From positions 3,031,001 to 3,095,000 of the forward strand of contig NZ_CP092282.1 in assembly GCF_024972775.1 (NCBI RefSeq): a DNA stretch of 64,000 nucleotides. Direction: 5' to 3'. This DNA is from Dehalobacter sp. DCM. Its GTDB lineage: Bacteria > Bacillota > Desulfitobacteriia > Desulfitobacteriales > Syntrophobotulaceae. Made by a program: the position numbers and the translations under genes. A model generated the notes under the pieces. The model searched no databases, was not told the origin of the DNA, and saw only the letters and a program-made list of their open reading frames with translations. Positions 42,047-51,002 of the stretch are shown in pieces; positions within the stretch are counted from its first letter, which is position 1, and each line of letters starts with the position of its first letter.

Positions 42047-43612
42047 CTATTCTCCGTGATACGTTCTGGCCATTTCAAACTCGTCCTGGATTTCCTTGGA
42101 TTCTTCTTTCGTTAACAGAGAGAAGATGACGATAGCCAGACAGGATACCACAAAGGCGGGAAGCAGTTCATAAATCCCGAAAACACCACCGATTGGCTTG
42201 ATCAGGAGCTTCCAGATGAAGACCATGCCGCCGCCGGCCACCATACCGGCGATGGCACCGGGACGGGTGACCCGTTTCCAGAACAGGGAGAACAGCATAA
42301 CCGGCCCGAAGGTCGCACCGAAGCCGGCCCAGGCAAAGGATACCACCCGGAAAATAACGCTGTTTTCATCCAACGCAATAATCATAGCAATGATAGCGAT
42401 AATGACCAAGGTGATCCGGGATACCCATAAGACGGCTTTATCCGACGCTTCTTTTTTCATGATCCCCTGATAAATATTTTTGGAAAACGCCGAAGCCGCA
42501 ATCAGCAAATACGAGTCGGATGAACTGATGGTTGCTGCCAAGATACCCGCCATCACGATCCCCGCAAAAAAGGGAACAAAGAAATTCGTCGACATGACAA
42601 TAAAGATACTTTCAGCCGCACTGGCAGTCAGCAGTTCCGTCGGGAACAGGATCCGGCCGATCATACCGATGGCCACCGCTGCTGTGAGAGAAATGACGAC
42701 CCAGATGATCGCAATCCGTCTGGACAGCTTTAAATCACTGGCTTTCTTAATCGACATAAATTTCAATAGAACCTGGGGCATGCCAAAATAGCCTAATCCC
42801 CAAGACATTGTGGAAATAATCGTCAGCCAGCCATATACGCCGGCTTCGCCAAACAAGGGTTTGCCATTGGCGCCGATCTGCTGGACGCCGTCAACCAATG
42901 TCGGTGAGGCAATGCCAAAGAAATCAAAGAAGCCCGGTATGGCTCGCGCATTTTCTGCAACGGCGGCGATTCCACCGGCCGTAACCACACCCGTGATCAG
43001 TACCGCGCCTAAGGCAAAGATCATAATGATGCCCTGCATAAAATCGGAAGCTGTCTCAGCCAAAAAGCCGCCGATAAAAGTATAGGCGACAACAAATAAG
43101 GCACCCAGGATCATGATATACGCATATTTGATATGGAAAAGCGTACTAAAGAGCTTGCCGACGGTGACAAAACAACTTGAAGCATAAACCGTGAAGAATA
43201 CTAAAATAAATAAGGCCGCAATGGTCATAATGACTTTCTTATTTTCTTTATAGCGATTACTTAGAAAATCCGGGATCGTGATCGCATCCCCAGCGATATG
43301 CGAGTACACACGAATCCTTTTGGCTACGAACAGCCAGTTCAGGTATGTACCGATAGCCAGACCGATCGCAGTCCAGATAGCATCACTCATACCGACGAAA
43401 TAGGCCACTCCCGGCAGTCCCATCAGAAGCCAGCCGCTCATGTCGGATGCTTCCGCCCCCATGGCGACGACCCAGGGTCCCATCTTCCTTCCGCCAATCA
43501 AGTAGTTGTCACTGCTTTCATTGGCACGTTTGGCATAATAAATCCCGATTCCGATAACAACAGCAATGTAGATGACCATTGCAATCAGAATCTGTACTTG
43601 TCCACCTTCCAT
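42047..43612 (-). CDS. putP: Sodium/proline symporter (SSS family)
   Basis: A 521-aa polytopic transporter with about 13 membrane segments. The N-terminal part has YYAKRANESSDNYLIGGRKMGPWV and EASDMSGWLLMGLPG, and later SSSDSYLLIAASAFSKN gives the Na+-site Ser pair. All are typical of PutP, which imports proline with sodium. I chose ATG 43,612 with GGAGG 8 nt upstream. It is monocistronic; an IS630 element is inserted 91 bp upstream of the start codon, possibly affecting its promoter. Confidence 0.9.
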   Translation of the reverse strand: MEGGQVQILIAMVIYIAVVIGIGIYYAKRANESSDNYLIGGRKMGPWVVAMGAEASDMSGWLLMGLPGVAYFVGMSDAIWTAIGLAIGTYLNWLFVAKRIRVYSHIAGDAITIPDFLSNRYKENKKVIMTIAALFILVFFTVYASSCFVTVGKLFSTLFHIKYAYIMILGALFVVAYTFIGGFLAETASDFMQGIIMIFALGAVLITGVVTAGGIAAVAENARAIPGFFDFFGIASPTLVDGVQQIGANGKPLFGEAGVYGWLTIISTMSWGLGYFGMPQVLLKFMSIKKASDLKLSRRIAIIWVVISLTAAVAIGMIGRILFPTELLTASAAESIFIVMSTNFFVPFFAGIVMAGILAATISSSDSYLLIAASAFSKNIYQGIMKKEASDKAVLWVSRITLVIIAIIAMIIALDENSVIFRVVSFAWAGFGATFGPVMLFSLFWKRVTRPGAIAGMVAGGGMVFIWKLLIKPIGGVFGIYELLPAFVVSCLAIVIFSLLTKEESKEIQDEFEMARTYHGE

Positions 43613-43738
43613 TTTTCCTGCCTCCATTTATTGTTTGATATATAACTATAATAATATAACACAGGGTTAATTCTATCGTTAATGTTATAAAATGTACAGG
43701 GTTATTTAAACTGCTCTAGTACAGTGTTAAATCTAAAA

Positions 43739-44428
43739 CTATAATATCTTCGGGTACAGGTGCCGCAGTTTCACTCGTGCATCTTCAGTAGTAAACTGCC
43801 AGTCAACACCTTTTTGTTTATCGTTACGATCGATCTCCCAGAATAACAATTGATCATTCAGTATATCCAAAGCATTGATTCTCCTGTTAAGACACTGTTT
43901 AGTCAACGCGGATAATTCTATTTCTGCAATATTGAGCCAGCTGCCATGCTTAGGAGTGTAATGGATCTCCAATCTTTTAGCTAAAGTATGAGCCTCCTCT
44001 GCCGGAAATGCTTCATAAAGCGAAGATATTCTGTGAGTGTTCAAGTTGTCTGCCACCAGACAGACCTTTTCAGCATCTGGATAATAAACAGTCAGCATTT
44101 TTTTGATTTCAGTCGCCCAATCATTTTTCTTCCGGTGTTCTCTGGCGAAGACATGTCTCCACCCGCCCAATGGCTCAGTAAACAGAAAGATGCTGCATGT
44201 TCCATTCCTTTGGTATTCAGAATCAAACTTTTCAACGGAACCAGGGCTAGCCGGTATAGGATCTCTTATTTCTCCAAGTAACTGATACGGTTTTTCATCC
44301 ATGCAAACCACAGGAATAGCTGGATCATAGCCACGCTGATAAACATCGAGTACATCTTCCATATTAGCGACAAACGCCGCACTGCCATTTTTAGGGATAC
44401 ACCAACATTTACGGAGATGTGGTTTCAA
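43739..44428 (-). CDS. IS630-family transposase, C-terminal DDE part
   Basis: 229 aa with the catalytic triad visible: CMDEKPYQL (first Asp), LVADNLNTH (second Asp) and WLNIAEIEL (Glu). It is in the +1 frame relative to the upstream part and joins it at an A7 run on the minus strand near 44,432-44,438. The listed start is a TTG and is probably not used independently; the protein would be made by frameshifting, or the gene is broken there. Confidence 0.85.
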   Translation of the reverse strand: MKPHLRKCWCIPKNGSAAFVANMEDVLDVYQRGYDPAIPVVCMDEKPYQLLGEIRDPIPASPGSVEKFDSEYQRNGTCSIFLFTEPLGGWRHVFAREHRKKNDWATEIKKMLTVYYPDAEKVCLVADNLNTHRISSLYEAFPAEEAHTLAKRLEIHYTPKHGSWLNIAEIELSALTKQCLNRRINALDILNDQLLFWEIDRNDKQKGVDWQFTTEDARVKLRHLYPKIL

Positions 44429-44873
44429 TTCGTTTTTTTAAAATACTGCCCACGCTGACATAACTAATCTGATCAATAATATCAAGTTCAACACTCTTAT
44501 CAGCCAGTAACCTCAAAGTCCAGCGGGAAAAACCGGCTGGTGGTTCACCGCAGCTGAGGGCGATAATCTTCGCTTCTACATCACCTGTAATTTTGGCTTC
44601 TACCGGTGGTTTAGACCTCTTTTTACGACTGATAGTGTCGCCGGCCCCTTTTTCACAGAAAGCTTTTTTGACTTTTATTACTGTAGTAGGAGAAGTATTC
44701 AATACATCGGCAATCTCGTGGACACTCATATGTTTATCGGTGGATTCATCCAGAAGCAAAATGATATTAGCGCGAAGAATAGCCTTAGCAGGAGAAGCGC
44801 CACATTTAATGGTTTTCATTAATTGCTGCCGTTCTTGATCAGTCAAAACGATACTGTATCTTTTCTTAGGCAT
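44409..44873 (-). CDS. IS630-family transposase, N-terminal DNA-binding part
   Basis: 154 aa. A helix-turn-helix region ([22 protein letters not shown]) is followed by a second helical part that ends in SILKK at the A7 run. The zero frame continues only 7 residues beyond. An ATG preceded by GGGAGGTGG opens it. Confidence 0.85.
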   Translation of the reverse strand: MPKKRYSIVLTDQERQQLMKTIKCGASPAKAILRANIILLLDESTDKHMSVHEIADVLNTSPTTVIKVKKAFCEKGAGDTISRKKRSKPPVEAKITGDVEAKIIALSCGEPPAGFSRWTLRLLADKSVELDIIDQISYVSVGSILKKRIETTSP

Positions 44874-45026
44874 ACTGCCACCTCCCTCAATAACAGTATA
44901 CCTCAGAAAATATTTTATGCAACTTTTAGATTTAACAAAACACTAGTGGGTAAATAATGTCATATAAAACCGCTCTGAAACTCCATTCCGTTGCGTAGCC
45001 CAAGGACCAGAAATCCGACTTAGCCA

Positions 45027-45713
45027 TTACCCCCGCTGCCACCACATGAGTATCACCATGAGAATATTCCATACCCCATGCGCAATAACAGAGGTCCATA
45101 AGCACTTGGTCCTTTCGTAAAGCCACGTCAGTACAATGCCGCCGACAAGCAGCGGTATAAACCGAATTAAATCAAAATGCAGCAGTCCGAAGAACAAGGC
45201 TGTGTAAAGCATGCCTAAGGCTTTGCCATATCCTCGGCGCAGCGGCGGGTAGATCAGAGCTCGGAAGATGAGCTCTTCCTTCAATGGAACGATGACTCCG
45301 CCTAAAAGTACGAGGGGAAGCGCCTGCCAAATCGAATCTGCACCGGCCACAACCAAGGCAAAGCTCTGTGGCACTGGGGCCCCTAAATAATCTACGGCCA
45401 GATTACCTAAAAGACCGACGACGAAGAAGAGAAAGATCCCCCCAATCAGTCCTGCCAGTAAACTTTTCCAGTTAAAATTGCCCAATCCCAGGTCTTGCGC
45501 TGTTATCCGCCGTATCTTAGTGAACACGAACAGGGCAGCAAAAAAGAGAAGAGCATCGCCGAATCCGATCTCAAGATAGCGGATGTACCCTTTTAGAAAA
45601 CCGAGGTTTTCAATCGTTCGCATCCAGCCCACGGCGAATTCAATGATGTAGACAAGCAGAATCAGATAGAGTGCTTGCCAAAAATTCCATTTAGCTTCCT
45701 CAAAAGGATTCAT
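45027..45713 (-). CDS. CPBP-family intramembrane protease-like protein
   Basis: A 228-aa protein with about 7 membrane segments. The CPBP motifs are present: EELIFRALIYPPLRRG (motif 1, EExxxR), FFGLLHFDL (motif 2) and SVIAHGVWN (motif 3). Members cleave prenylated or other membrane substrates or act in bacteriocin immunity. RBS AAAGGACAG. It overlaps the nifV remnant upstream by a few codons. Confidence 0.87.
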   Translation of the reverse strand: MNPFEEAKWNFWQALYLILLVYIIEFAVGWMRTIENLGFLKGYIRYLEIGFGDALLFFAALFVFTKIRRITAQDLGLGNFNWKSLLAGLIGGIFLFFVVGLLGNLAVDYLGAPVPQSFALVVAGADSIWQALPLVLLGGVIVPLKEELIFRALIYPPLRRGYGKALGMLYTALFFGLLHFDLIRFIPLLVGGIVLTWLYERTKCLWTSVIAHGVWNILMVILMWWQRG

Positions 45714-45894
45714 TGACTGTCCTTTCCATCACCGTATAAATCTTTATAAATGTAATTCCAATTTCATCGAGCATGCGGATAATCCACGGTTTTCTTCTGT
45801 TGGAAAAATCCGCACCTGTTGTCTGTTCCCCGTCACAAAGTGTTGTATCCACAATAACCAATTCGGTTTCCACAATTTTTCCGATAATAAACAC
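45700..45894 (-). pseudogene. nifV-like homocitrate synthase N-terminal remnant
   Basis: 64 codons. LVIVDTTLCDGEQTTGADFSN and MLDEIGITF match the start of NifV/isopropylmalate-synthase-type enzymes, where DTTLRDGEQ binds metal and substrate. The catalytic Arg is Cys here and the frame stops after about 60 residues, against about 380 in the family. It is a degraded fragment next to the CPBP gene. Confidence 0.75.
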
Positions 45895-46022
45895 CTACTA
45901 GTACATCATTCTGAAATTAGTCAAATTGCTCCAGAGTAAGGACGCGTGCACAATACCGACGTCAAGCGGAGCACGGATTGCGAAGCGCAACGGTCCATGG
46001 ATGACGGACCATGGATGGTCCT

Positions 46023-46062
46023 AAGTTCAAATTCACCACGGATGGTAATAGAATTTGAACTT
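46023..46062. repeat. Nested palindrome with ACCACGGATGGT core
   Basis: Arms AAGTTCAAATTC and GAATTTGAACTT enclose ACCACGGATGGT. The inner core is the reverse complement of ACCATCCGTGGT at 50,831-50,842, so the unit is dispersed in this chromosome. Confidence 0.7.
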
Positions 46063-46231
46063 CCTGTTAACGATTGCAATTCGCCAAGGAGGGCAAACGA
46101 ATTTTAACATCTATAATGTAAATTCATGGAGGGCACAAGAGCCGAAAGTGGTATTGTGTACGCGGCCCAGCCCCATATACGAATATTTGCTAACGTATTT
46201 AAAGAATGATGTACTAGAGACTGGTGGGCGG

Positions 46232-46280
46232 GGAGACAAAGTTCTACGTCCCTTTGTCTCCTGCGTCCCTTTGTCTCCTG
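46232..46280. repeat. Hairpin plus tandem 17-bp repeat
   Basis: GGAGACAAAG pairs with CTTTGTCTCC at 46,252-46,261, and CGTCCCTTTGTCTCCTG occurs twice in tandem. The pattern recalls the GGGACA...GGGACG REP-type palindromes spread through many clostridial genomes. Confidence 0.6.
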
Positions 46281-46293
46281 CCTCATTTTGTCC

Positions 46294-47745
46294 CTATTGG
46301 GCTAATTTTTCTTTCAGAAGTTTGTTGACCATACCCGGATTGGCTTGACCTTTTGTTGCTTTCATAACCTGTCCGACAAAGAAACCAAGAGCTGCTTCTT
46401 TTCCTGCTTTATAGTCAGCGACCGATTTCTCATTGGCGGCCAGGATCCCATCGATGATTTTTTCCAGCTCCCCGGCATCACTGATCTGAGCCAGTCCCTT
46501 CTCTTTGACTATGGTCTCCGGATCTTTGCCGGTTGAATAAATTTCCTCAATAACACTCTTCGCGATTTTTCCGCTGATATCACCTTTCTTGATTAGCATG
46601 ACCAGACTGGCAAGCTGTGCCGGTGATACAGGCGAATCGGCAAAGGTGCGGCCATTGGTTTTAAGCAATGCGCTTAAGTCCCCCATCACCCAATTAGCCA
46701 GGAGCTTCGCATCGTCGCATGTCGCCATGGCCTGATCGAAAAAGAAGGCCATGTCTTTTGAAGCAGTGATGACACCGGCATCGTATGCCGAGAGTCCCAA
46801 CGCCTGCAGTCTTTCTCTTTTTGCTGTCGGTAATTCAGGCATTGTCGCGCGAATTCGTTCCACCCAGTCCCGGTCGATCACCAGCGGCATCAGATCAGGC
46901 TCAGGAAAATAACGATAATCATGTGCTTCTTCTTTCGAACGCAGTGAAAGTGTCATGCCGCGACCTTCATCCCAAGTCCGTGTTTCTTGGATGATTTCCA
47001 GGCCCTCATCCAACGCGTCGGCCTGACGTTCCGTTTCATATTCCAAACACCGGCGAACGGAGCTAAAGGAGTTCAGGTTCTTGGTTTCTGTCCGTGTGCC
47101 GAATGTTTCAGTCCCTTTTAAGCGCAGGGAGACATTGATATCAAAGCGGACGGAACCTTGCTCCAGCTTACAGTCGGAGATGCCGGCATAGTCCATGATT
47201 TGTACCAGTTCTTCCAGGTAGGCGAGAACGTCATCGATGGAACGCATATCGGGCTCCGAAACGATTTCTAAAAGAGGTACGCCCGTCCGGTTATAATCAA
47301 CACCGGAACTGTTGGACGTGGTAATCGTGTCCCCGCTGTGCACGAGCTTGCCCGCATCCTCTTCCATATGGGCCCGGGTAATACCGATTCGTTTCATTGT
47401 CCCATTGACCATGACGTCAAGCCAGCCGTTTTTGCAAATTGGCAGATCATATTGGGATGTCTGGTAGTTCTTCGTTAAATCGGGATAAAAATAATTTTTG
47501 CGGTCAAATTTGGAGAATTCCGCAATGTCGCAATTTAAAGCCAAGCCGGCCTTGATAGCCAGGTTGACTACTTCTTTATTCAATACCGGCAGGACACCCG
47601 GAAGTCCCAGACATACCGGGCAAACGTGCGTATTTTGTTCGCCGCCGAATTCGGTGGAACAACCGCAGAATATTTTCGTTTTGGTGGCCATTTCCACGTG
47701 GGTCTCCACACCGCAAACCATTTCATATTTATCCAAAAAAGACAT
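46294..47745 (-). CDS. gatB: Aspartyl/glutamyl-tRNA(Asn/Gln) amidotransferase subunit B
   Basis: 483 aa, full length. Family signatures: [16 protein letters not shown] near the start, CPVCLGLPG and [18 protein letters not shown], and the C-terminal YqeY-like tail. With GatA and GatC it converts misacylated Glu-tRNA(Gln) or Asp-tRNA(Asn) to the correct form. Its AAGGAGG site lies inside the last codons of gatA. Confidence 0.95.
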   Translation of the reverse strand: MSFLDKYEMVCGVETHVEMATKTKIFCGCSTEFGGEQNTHVCPVCLGLPGVLPVLNKEVVNLAIKAGLALNCDIAEFSKFDRKNYFYPDLTKNYQTSQYDLPICKNGWLDVMVNGTMKRIGITRAHMEEDAGKLVHSGDTITTSNSSGVDYNRTGVPLLEIVSEPDMRSIDDVLAYLEELVQIMDYAGISDCKLEQGSVRFDINVSLRLKGTETFGTRTETKNLNSFSSVRRCLEYETERQADALDEGLEIIQETRTWDEGRGMTLSLRSKEEAHDYRYFPEPDLMPLVIDRDWVERIRATMPELPTAKRERLQALGLSAYDAGVITASKDMAFFFDQAMATCDDAKLLANWVMGDLSALLKTNGRTFADSPVSPAQLASLVMLIKKGDISGKIAKSVIEEIYSTGKDPETIVKEKGLAQISDAGELEKIIDGILAANEKSVADYKAGKEAALGFFVGQVMKATKGQANPGMVNKLLKEKLAQ

Positions 47746-47746
47746 A

Positions 47747-49210
47747 TTAGCATACCTCCTTCACGAGAGCGGGGATTTCCTGATGATAGGTGGTATTCTG
47801 TTCAAAAGTATAGGCTGCGCGGTACAACGTGCCCTCGCCAAAATGCTTGCTGATCAGCTGCATGCCTACCGGCAGGCCGTCAATAAATCCTGCCGGAATC
47901 GATATTCCCGGCAACCCGGCCAGGTTGACCGGGATCGTATAGACGTCGCCCATGTACATGGCGAGAGGATCGGATTTTTCACCCATTGTGTAGGCGGTCG
48001 TCGGAGTGGTCGGTGAGAGCAGAATATCATATTGGTTAAACGCATTGTCGAAATCCTGTTTGATCAGCGTCCTGACCTTTTGCGCTTTCAAGTAGTAAGC
48101 ATCGTAATAACCTGAACTAAGTGCGTAAGTGCCAAGCATGATCCGGCGTTTGACCTCTTGTCCGAAGCCTTCTTCCCGAGTTCTTTTAAACATTGTAATC
48201 ATATCTTCCGTCTCTGCGCGGTATCCGTAGCGAACGCCGTCATAACGCGCCAAGTTGGAACTGCATTCGGCAGGAGCGATGATATAATACGCCGGCATGG
48301 CATATTCCGTATGTGGGAGCGAACAGCTTTCCACGATAGCTCCCAGATCTTCAAAGGTTTTGATCGCGCGTTTAATCACGTCAGCCACCCTTGGATCGAG
48401 TCCGGCCGCAAAGTATTCATCAGGAACACCAATTTTTAAACCTTTTACATTATTTTCTAAAAACTGGGTATAATCTGGGGTAGCATAAGGTACTGAGGTT
48501 GAATCCTTAGGATCATGACCGGCAATTGCATTTAAGACCATCGCATTATCACGGACACTGGTCGTCAGCGGTCCAATCTGATCAAGGGAGGAAGCAAAGG
48601 CCACCAAGCCATAGCGGGATACAAGCCCGTACGTTGGTTTCAATCCGACAACACCGCAAAAAGCGGCCGGCTGTCGGATAGAGCCTCCCGTGTCGGACCC
48701 CAGTGCAAACGGTACTTCTCGCGCAGCGACACACGCAGCTGAACCGCCGGAAGAGCCTCCCGGTACGCGTTCCAGATCCCAAGGATTAGCGGTTGGGTGG
48801 TAACCCGAGTTTTCGGTGGAAGATCCCATCGCAAACTCATCCATATTGACTTTGCCGGCGAGCACCGCACCCGCAGCCTGTAACCTCTCAGTAACGGTTG
48901 CGTCATAGGGCGGAACAAAATTCTTAAGGATCTTTGAACCGCACGTCGTGGCGATTCCCGAAGTGCACATATTATCTTTCATGGCCATGGGTATTCCCTC
49001 GAGGGGCCCGAGCTTTTCTCCATTGGCAATTTTGCGATCGGCGTCGGCAGCCTGGGCCAGAGCTGTGTCTGCAGTAACCGATAAAAATGCTTTAACAGAT
49101 GGATCTGCAACAGTGATATGATTAAGATAAGTCCTGGTCAGTTCCACGCTGCTGATTTCTTTGCCGATTAGCATATGATGTAAGGCCTCAAGCGACTTTA
49201 GTAGTATCAT
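47747..49210 (-). CDS. gatA: Aspartyl/glutamyl-tRNA(Asn/Gln) amidotransferase subunit A
   Basis: 487 aa. The amidase signature is visible: the catalytic Lys region [13 protein letters not shown], then [14 protein letters not shown] and [15 protein letters not shown] with the catalytic Ser residues. It provides ammonia by hydrolysing glutamine. It is in the operon gatC-gatA-gatB. Confidence 0.95.
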   Translation of the reverse strand: MILLKSLEALHHMLIGKEISSVELTRTYLNHITVADPSVKAFLSVTADTALAQAADADRKIANGEKLGPLEGIPMAMKDNMCTSGIATTCGSKILKNFVPPYDATVTERLQAAGAVLAGKVNMDEFAMGSSTENSGYHPTANPWDLERVPGGSSGGSAACVAAREVPFALGSDTGGSIRQPAAFCGVVGLKPTYGLVSRYGLVAFASSLDQIGPLTTSVRDNAMVLNAIAGHDPKDSTSVPYATPDYTQFLENNVKGLKIGVPDEYFAAGLDPRVADVIKRAIKTFEDLGAIVESCSLPHTEYAMPAYYIIAPAECSSNLARYDGVRYGYRAETEDMITMFKRTREEGFGQEVKRRIMLGTYALSSGYYDAYYLKAQKVRTLIKQDFDNAFNQYDILLSPTTPTTAYTMGEKSDPLAMYMGDVYTIPVNLAGLPGISIPAGFIDGLPVGMQLISKHFGEGTLYRAAYTFEQNTTYHQEIPALVKEVC

Positions 49211-49235
49211 GGGTGGAATCTCCTTTCTTTCTCAA

Positions 49236-49520
49236 TTAGACAATCCGAGGAACCCGGAAGAAACCATCTTCCTGATCCGGAGCATTTTGCAGTACTTTTT
49301 CCTGGCTCATTGAAGGCTTCACTTCATCCTCCCGCAGGACATTATAAAGCTGTACCGCATGGGCTGTCGGTGGAACCTGATCCGTATCCAGTTTCTGGAG
49401 CATTTCGGCATACCCCAGGATTGAATTGAGCTGCTCGGTATATAATTCCACTTCCCCTTCGGACAGCTGCAGCCTGGCCAAAAGAGCAACGTGTTCAACT
49501 TCTACTCTGGAAAGCTTCAT
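49236..49520 (-). CDS. gatC: Aspartyl/glutamyl-tRNA(Asn/Gln) amidotransferase subunit C
   Basis: 94 aa, the usual length when started at ATG 49,520 (MKLSRVEVEHVALLARLQLS). The upstream extension of the frame is outside the family. Motif LREDEVKPSMSQEKVLQNAPDQEDGFFRVPRIV fits GatC. It stabilises the GatAB complex and opens the operon, 56 bp or so after a good promoter. Confidence 0.93.
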   Translation of the reverse strand: MKLSRVEVEHVALLARLQLSEGEVELYTEQLNSILGYAEMLQKLDTDQVPPTAHAVQLYNVLREDEVKPSMSQEKVLQNAPDQEDGFFRVPRIV

Positions 49521-49582
49521 GGATCTAACGCCGCCTTTCATTTTATAAATAGTGACCGATGATATCGAATCCAACATGTATA

Positions 49583-49611
49583 AATATAACAAAATTATGA
49601 CATACGGGCAA
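49583..49611 (-). promoter_or_regulatory. Predicted sigma-A promoter of gatCAB
   Basis: On the minus strand TTGCCC (49,606-49,611), a 17-bp spacer and TATATT (49,583-49,588). It points at gatC, with a leader of about 55 nt. Confidence 0.6.
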
Positions 49612-49882
49612 GAAAAAGCACCTTCTTTAGCAGCTTAATCCGTTTTACATCATGATTTCTGGCAATTTGCGTTTGTAACCATTCAGAAAAAAGATTTTTA
49701 AGAGTAGGCAGAATTAAAAAGGTTATATGGTGTTGTATGTAGAATACCCTTCTAAATTACCGTGACATGATAATTGGAACATCATTTCAAACAGGCATTC
49801 TCAACTGAATTTAAGCAAAAAAGTCATAATGATGATGTAAGGAGAATAACCATTCATATTAAACTGAATCAGAAAGGATGTA
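49612..49882. other. Divergent gap between gatC and the orphan P-loop gene
   Basis: About 270 bp of AT-rich sequence without a gene. It should hold the promoter of the + strand gene (a GATAAT lies near 49,769), but no good -35 box is visible. Confidence 0.35.
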
Positions 49883-50614
49883 ATGCCAATGCAGCAGTTA
49901 GCCAGACCCTTCGAGAAGTTTCTACCTGGAAGCCACTTGATTTTGGGAGAAGCTGGTTCCGGAAAGACCCGCTTGATTTGGTCCATACTCCAGGAAAAAG
50001 ACTTTGTTGAAGACAATTCAATCAACATCGTACTCACAGATTCAGAAAAAAGAATATGGCACAATCCTCCGCATAATCCTGTTCATACGATAAATCCTTA
50101 TGATACAGATATATCCTGGGTCACCGATCCGACAAAACCGGGGATATACTACTGCGCCTGTGACTACGCACCGCGCATCATCACCTTTATGGAATGCCTG
50201 GCGACTTGGTCGGTTCACGAAAAAAACATATCAAATCGTGTTCGTATTTTCCTTGATTTGCCGTCCAAATTCTGGAATATCCCCGAATTTGAAGAGCAGC
50301 TCGGCAGACTGGATTATATTACGGCCAATAGGAAAGAAGAAGACGGTCCGCCCATAGAAATATGGGCAGCGATCGGTTCGTTAACTAAAATATCCCCCGA
50401 AATTCGTGCGCTTTTCAAACACGTCAACCTGATCATGCTCAATCCCCTGCCCAATGGCTGGTCAGATAAAGTACTGCATTTGCTGGATATCAAATGCGAT
50501 AATTTGCCCGAGCTCTTTGCAGGGATTCATAGCGACGTTAAAGAAGGATACTATTACATTCCAATTACAGAAGAATATCTTGCCTTCAACCCCAAGCCGA
50601 TCGCCAAACCCTAA
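49883..50614 (+). CDS. Orphan P-loop ATP-binding protein
   Basis: A 243-aa protein with a Walker A GEAGSGKTR near residues 22-30 and a strand IRVFLDLPSKFW-like region (VRIFLDLP) that could hold Walker B. It resembles the nucleotide-binding part of TraG/FtsK-type or KAP-type ATPases but is shorter, and no relatives in the neighbourhood suggest a partner. ATG 49,883 has AAAGGATGTA before it. It is monocistronic with a strong terminator. Confidence 0.7.
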   Translation: MPMQQLARPFEKFLPGSHLILGEAGSGKTRLIWSILQEKDFVEDNSINIVLTDSEKRIWHNPPHNPVHTINPYDTDISWVTDPTKPGIYYCACDYAPRIITFMECLATWSVHEKNISNRVRIFLDLPSKFWNIPEFEEQLGRLDYITANRKEEDGPPIEIWAAIGSLTKISPEIRALFKHVNLIMLNPLPNGWSDKVLHLLDIKCDNLPELFAGIHSDVKEGYYYIPITEEYLAFNPKPIAKP

Positions 50615-50673
50615 AATCACTGCACGAAAAATTTCCGCATGGCTATCGTTCAGACTATACTGAAACAGAAAAT

Positions 50674-50719
50674 ATAGGGCGTAACAAACACCTTTAAAGG
50701 TTTGTTACGCCCTATTTTA
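50674..50719 (+). terminator. Strong intrinsic terminator
   Basis: GGGCGTAACAAAC (one bulged A) CC, loop TTTAAA, GGTTTGTTACGCCC, then TATTTTATT. It ends the orphan P-loop gene transcript. Confidence 0.87.
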
Positions 50720-50790
50720 TTCCGTGCGCAATCCGGGTACCTTTAGTATGTATAGTACCATGTTAACCCTAAATCTTATATATCCTGACG

Positions 50791-50977
50791 GCAGATTTTT
50801 TGTAATACTGCGTTGTCTTGCCGCTCCTTCACCATCCGTGGTGACCGCGGCATTAGTCCATCCGTGGACGTCAATCCCCATACGCTCGGTTTGACTCGCC
50901 TCCGACGGCCAGGATGGCCTAGTGTCGCGATGCCATGGATGGCAAGGAGCGACCGCCTTGTCTTACAAAAAATCTGC
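50791..50977. repeat. MITE-like element with inner palindromes
   Basis: GCAGATTTTTTGTAA at 50,791-50,805 has an exact inverted copy at 50,963-50,977. Further inside, CGCTCCTT recurs inverted as AAGGAGCG. Between them lie ACCATCCGTGGT, GTCCATCCGTGGAC, GGCCAGGATGGCC and GCCATGGATGGC, four palindromes with a common CCAT..TGG-type core. It has no coding capacity. Confidence 0.72.
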
Positions 50978-51002
50978 TCGCCATTATATTATAATTTTAG
51001 AG

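Larger units (their letters stand above)
43719..44943 (-). mobile_element. IS630-family insertion sequence, 1,225 bp
   Basis: The terminal inverted repeats are GTACAGTGTTAAATCTAAAA (left, 43,719 on) and GTGTTTTGTTAAATCTAAAA (right, reading inward from 44,943). TA flanks both ends (43,717-43,718 and 44,944-44,945), the usual IS630 target duplication. It contains a two-frame transposase gene. Confidence 0.88.
45895..46293. other. Repeat-rich gap downstream of gatB
   Basis: No gene is seen in these 399 bp. They hold nested palindromes at 45,992-46,062 (including GGACCATGGATGGTCC and ACCACGGATGGT inside AAGTTCAAATTC arms). A hairpin lies at 46,232-46,261 and two tandem 17-bp copies of CGTCCCTTTGTCTCCTG at 46,247-46,280. 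The last two may also end the gatCAB transcript. Confidence 0.65.
50615..51002. other. Gap with terminator and MITE-like element
   Basis: These 388 bp hold the terminator of the P-loop gene and a 187-bp element with inverted ends (listed separately). No coding frame is convincing. Confidence 0.6.
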
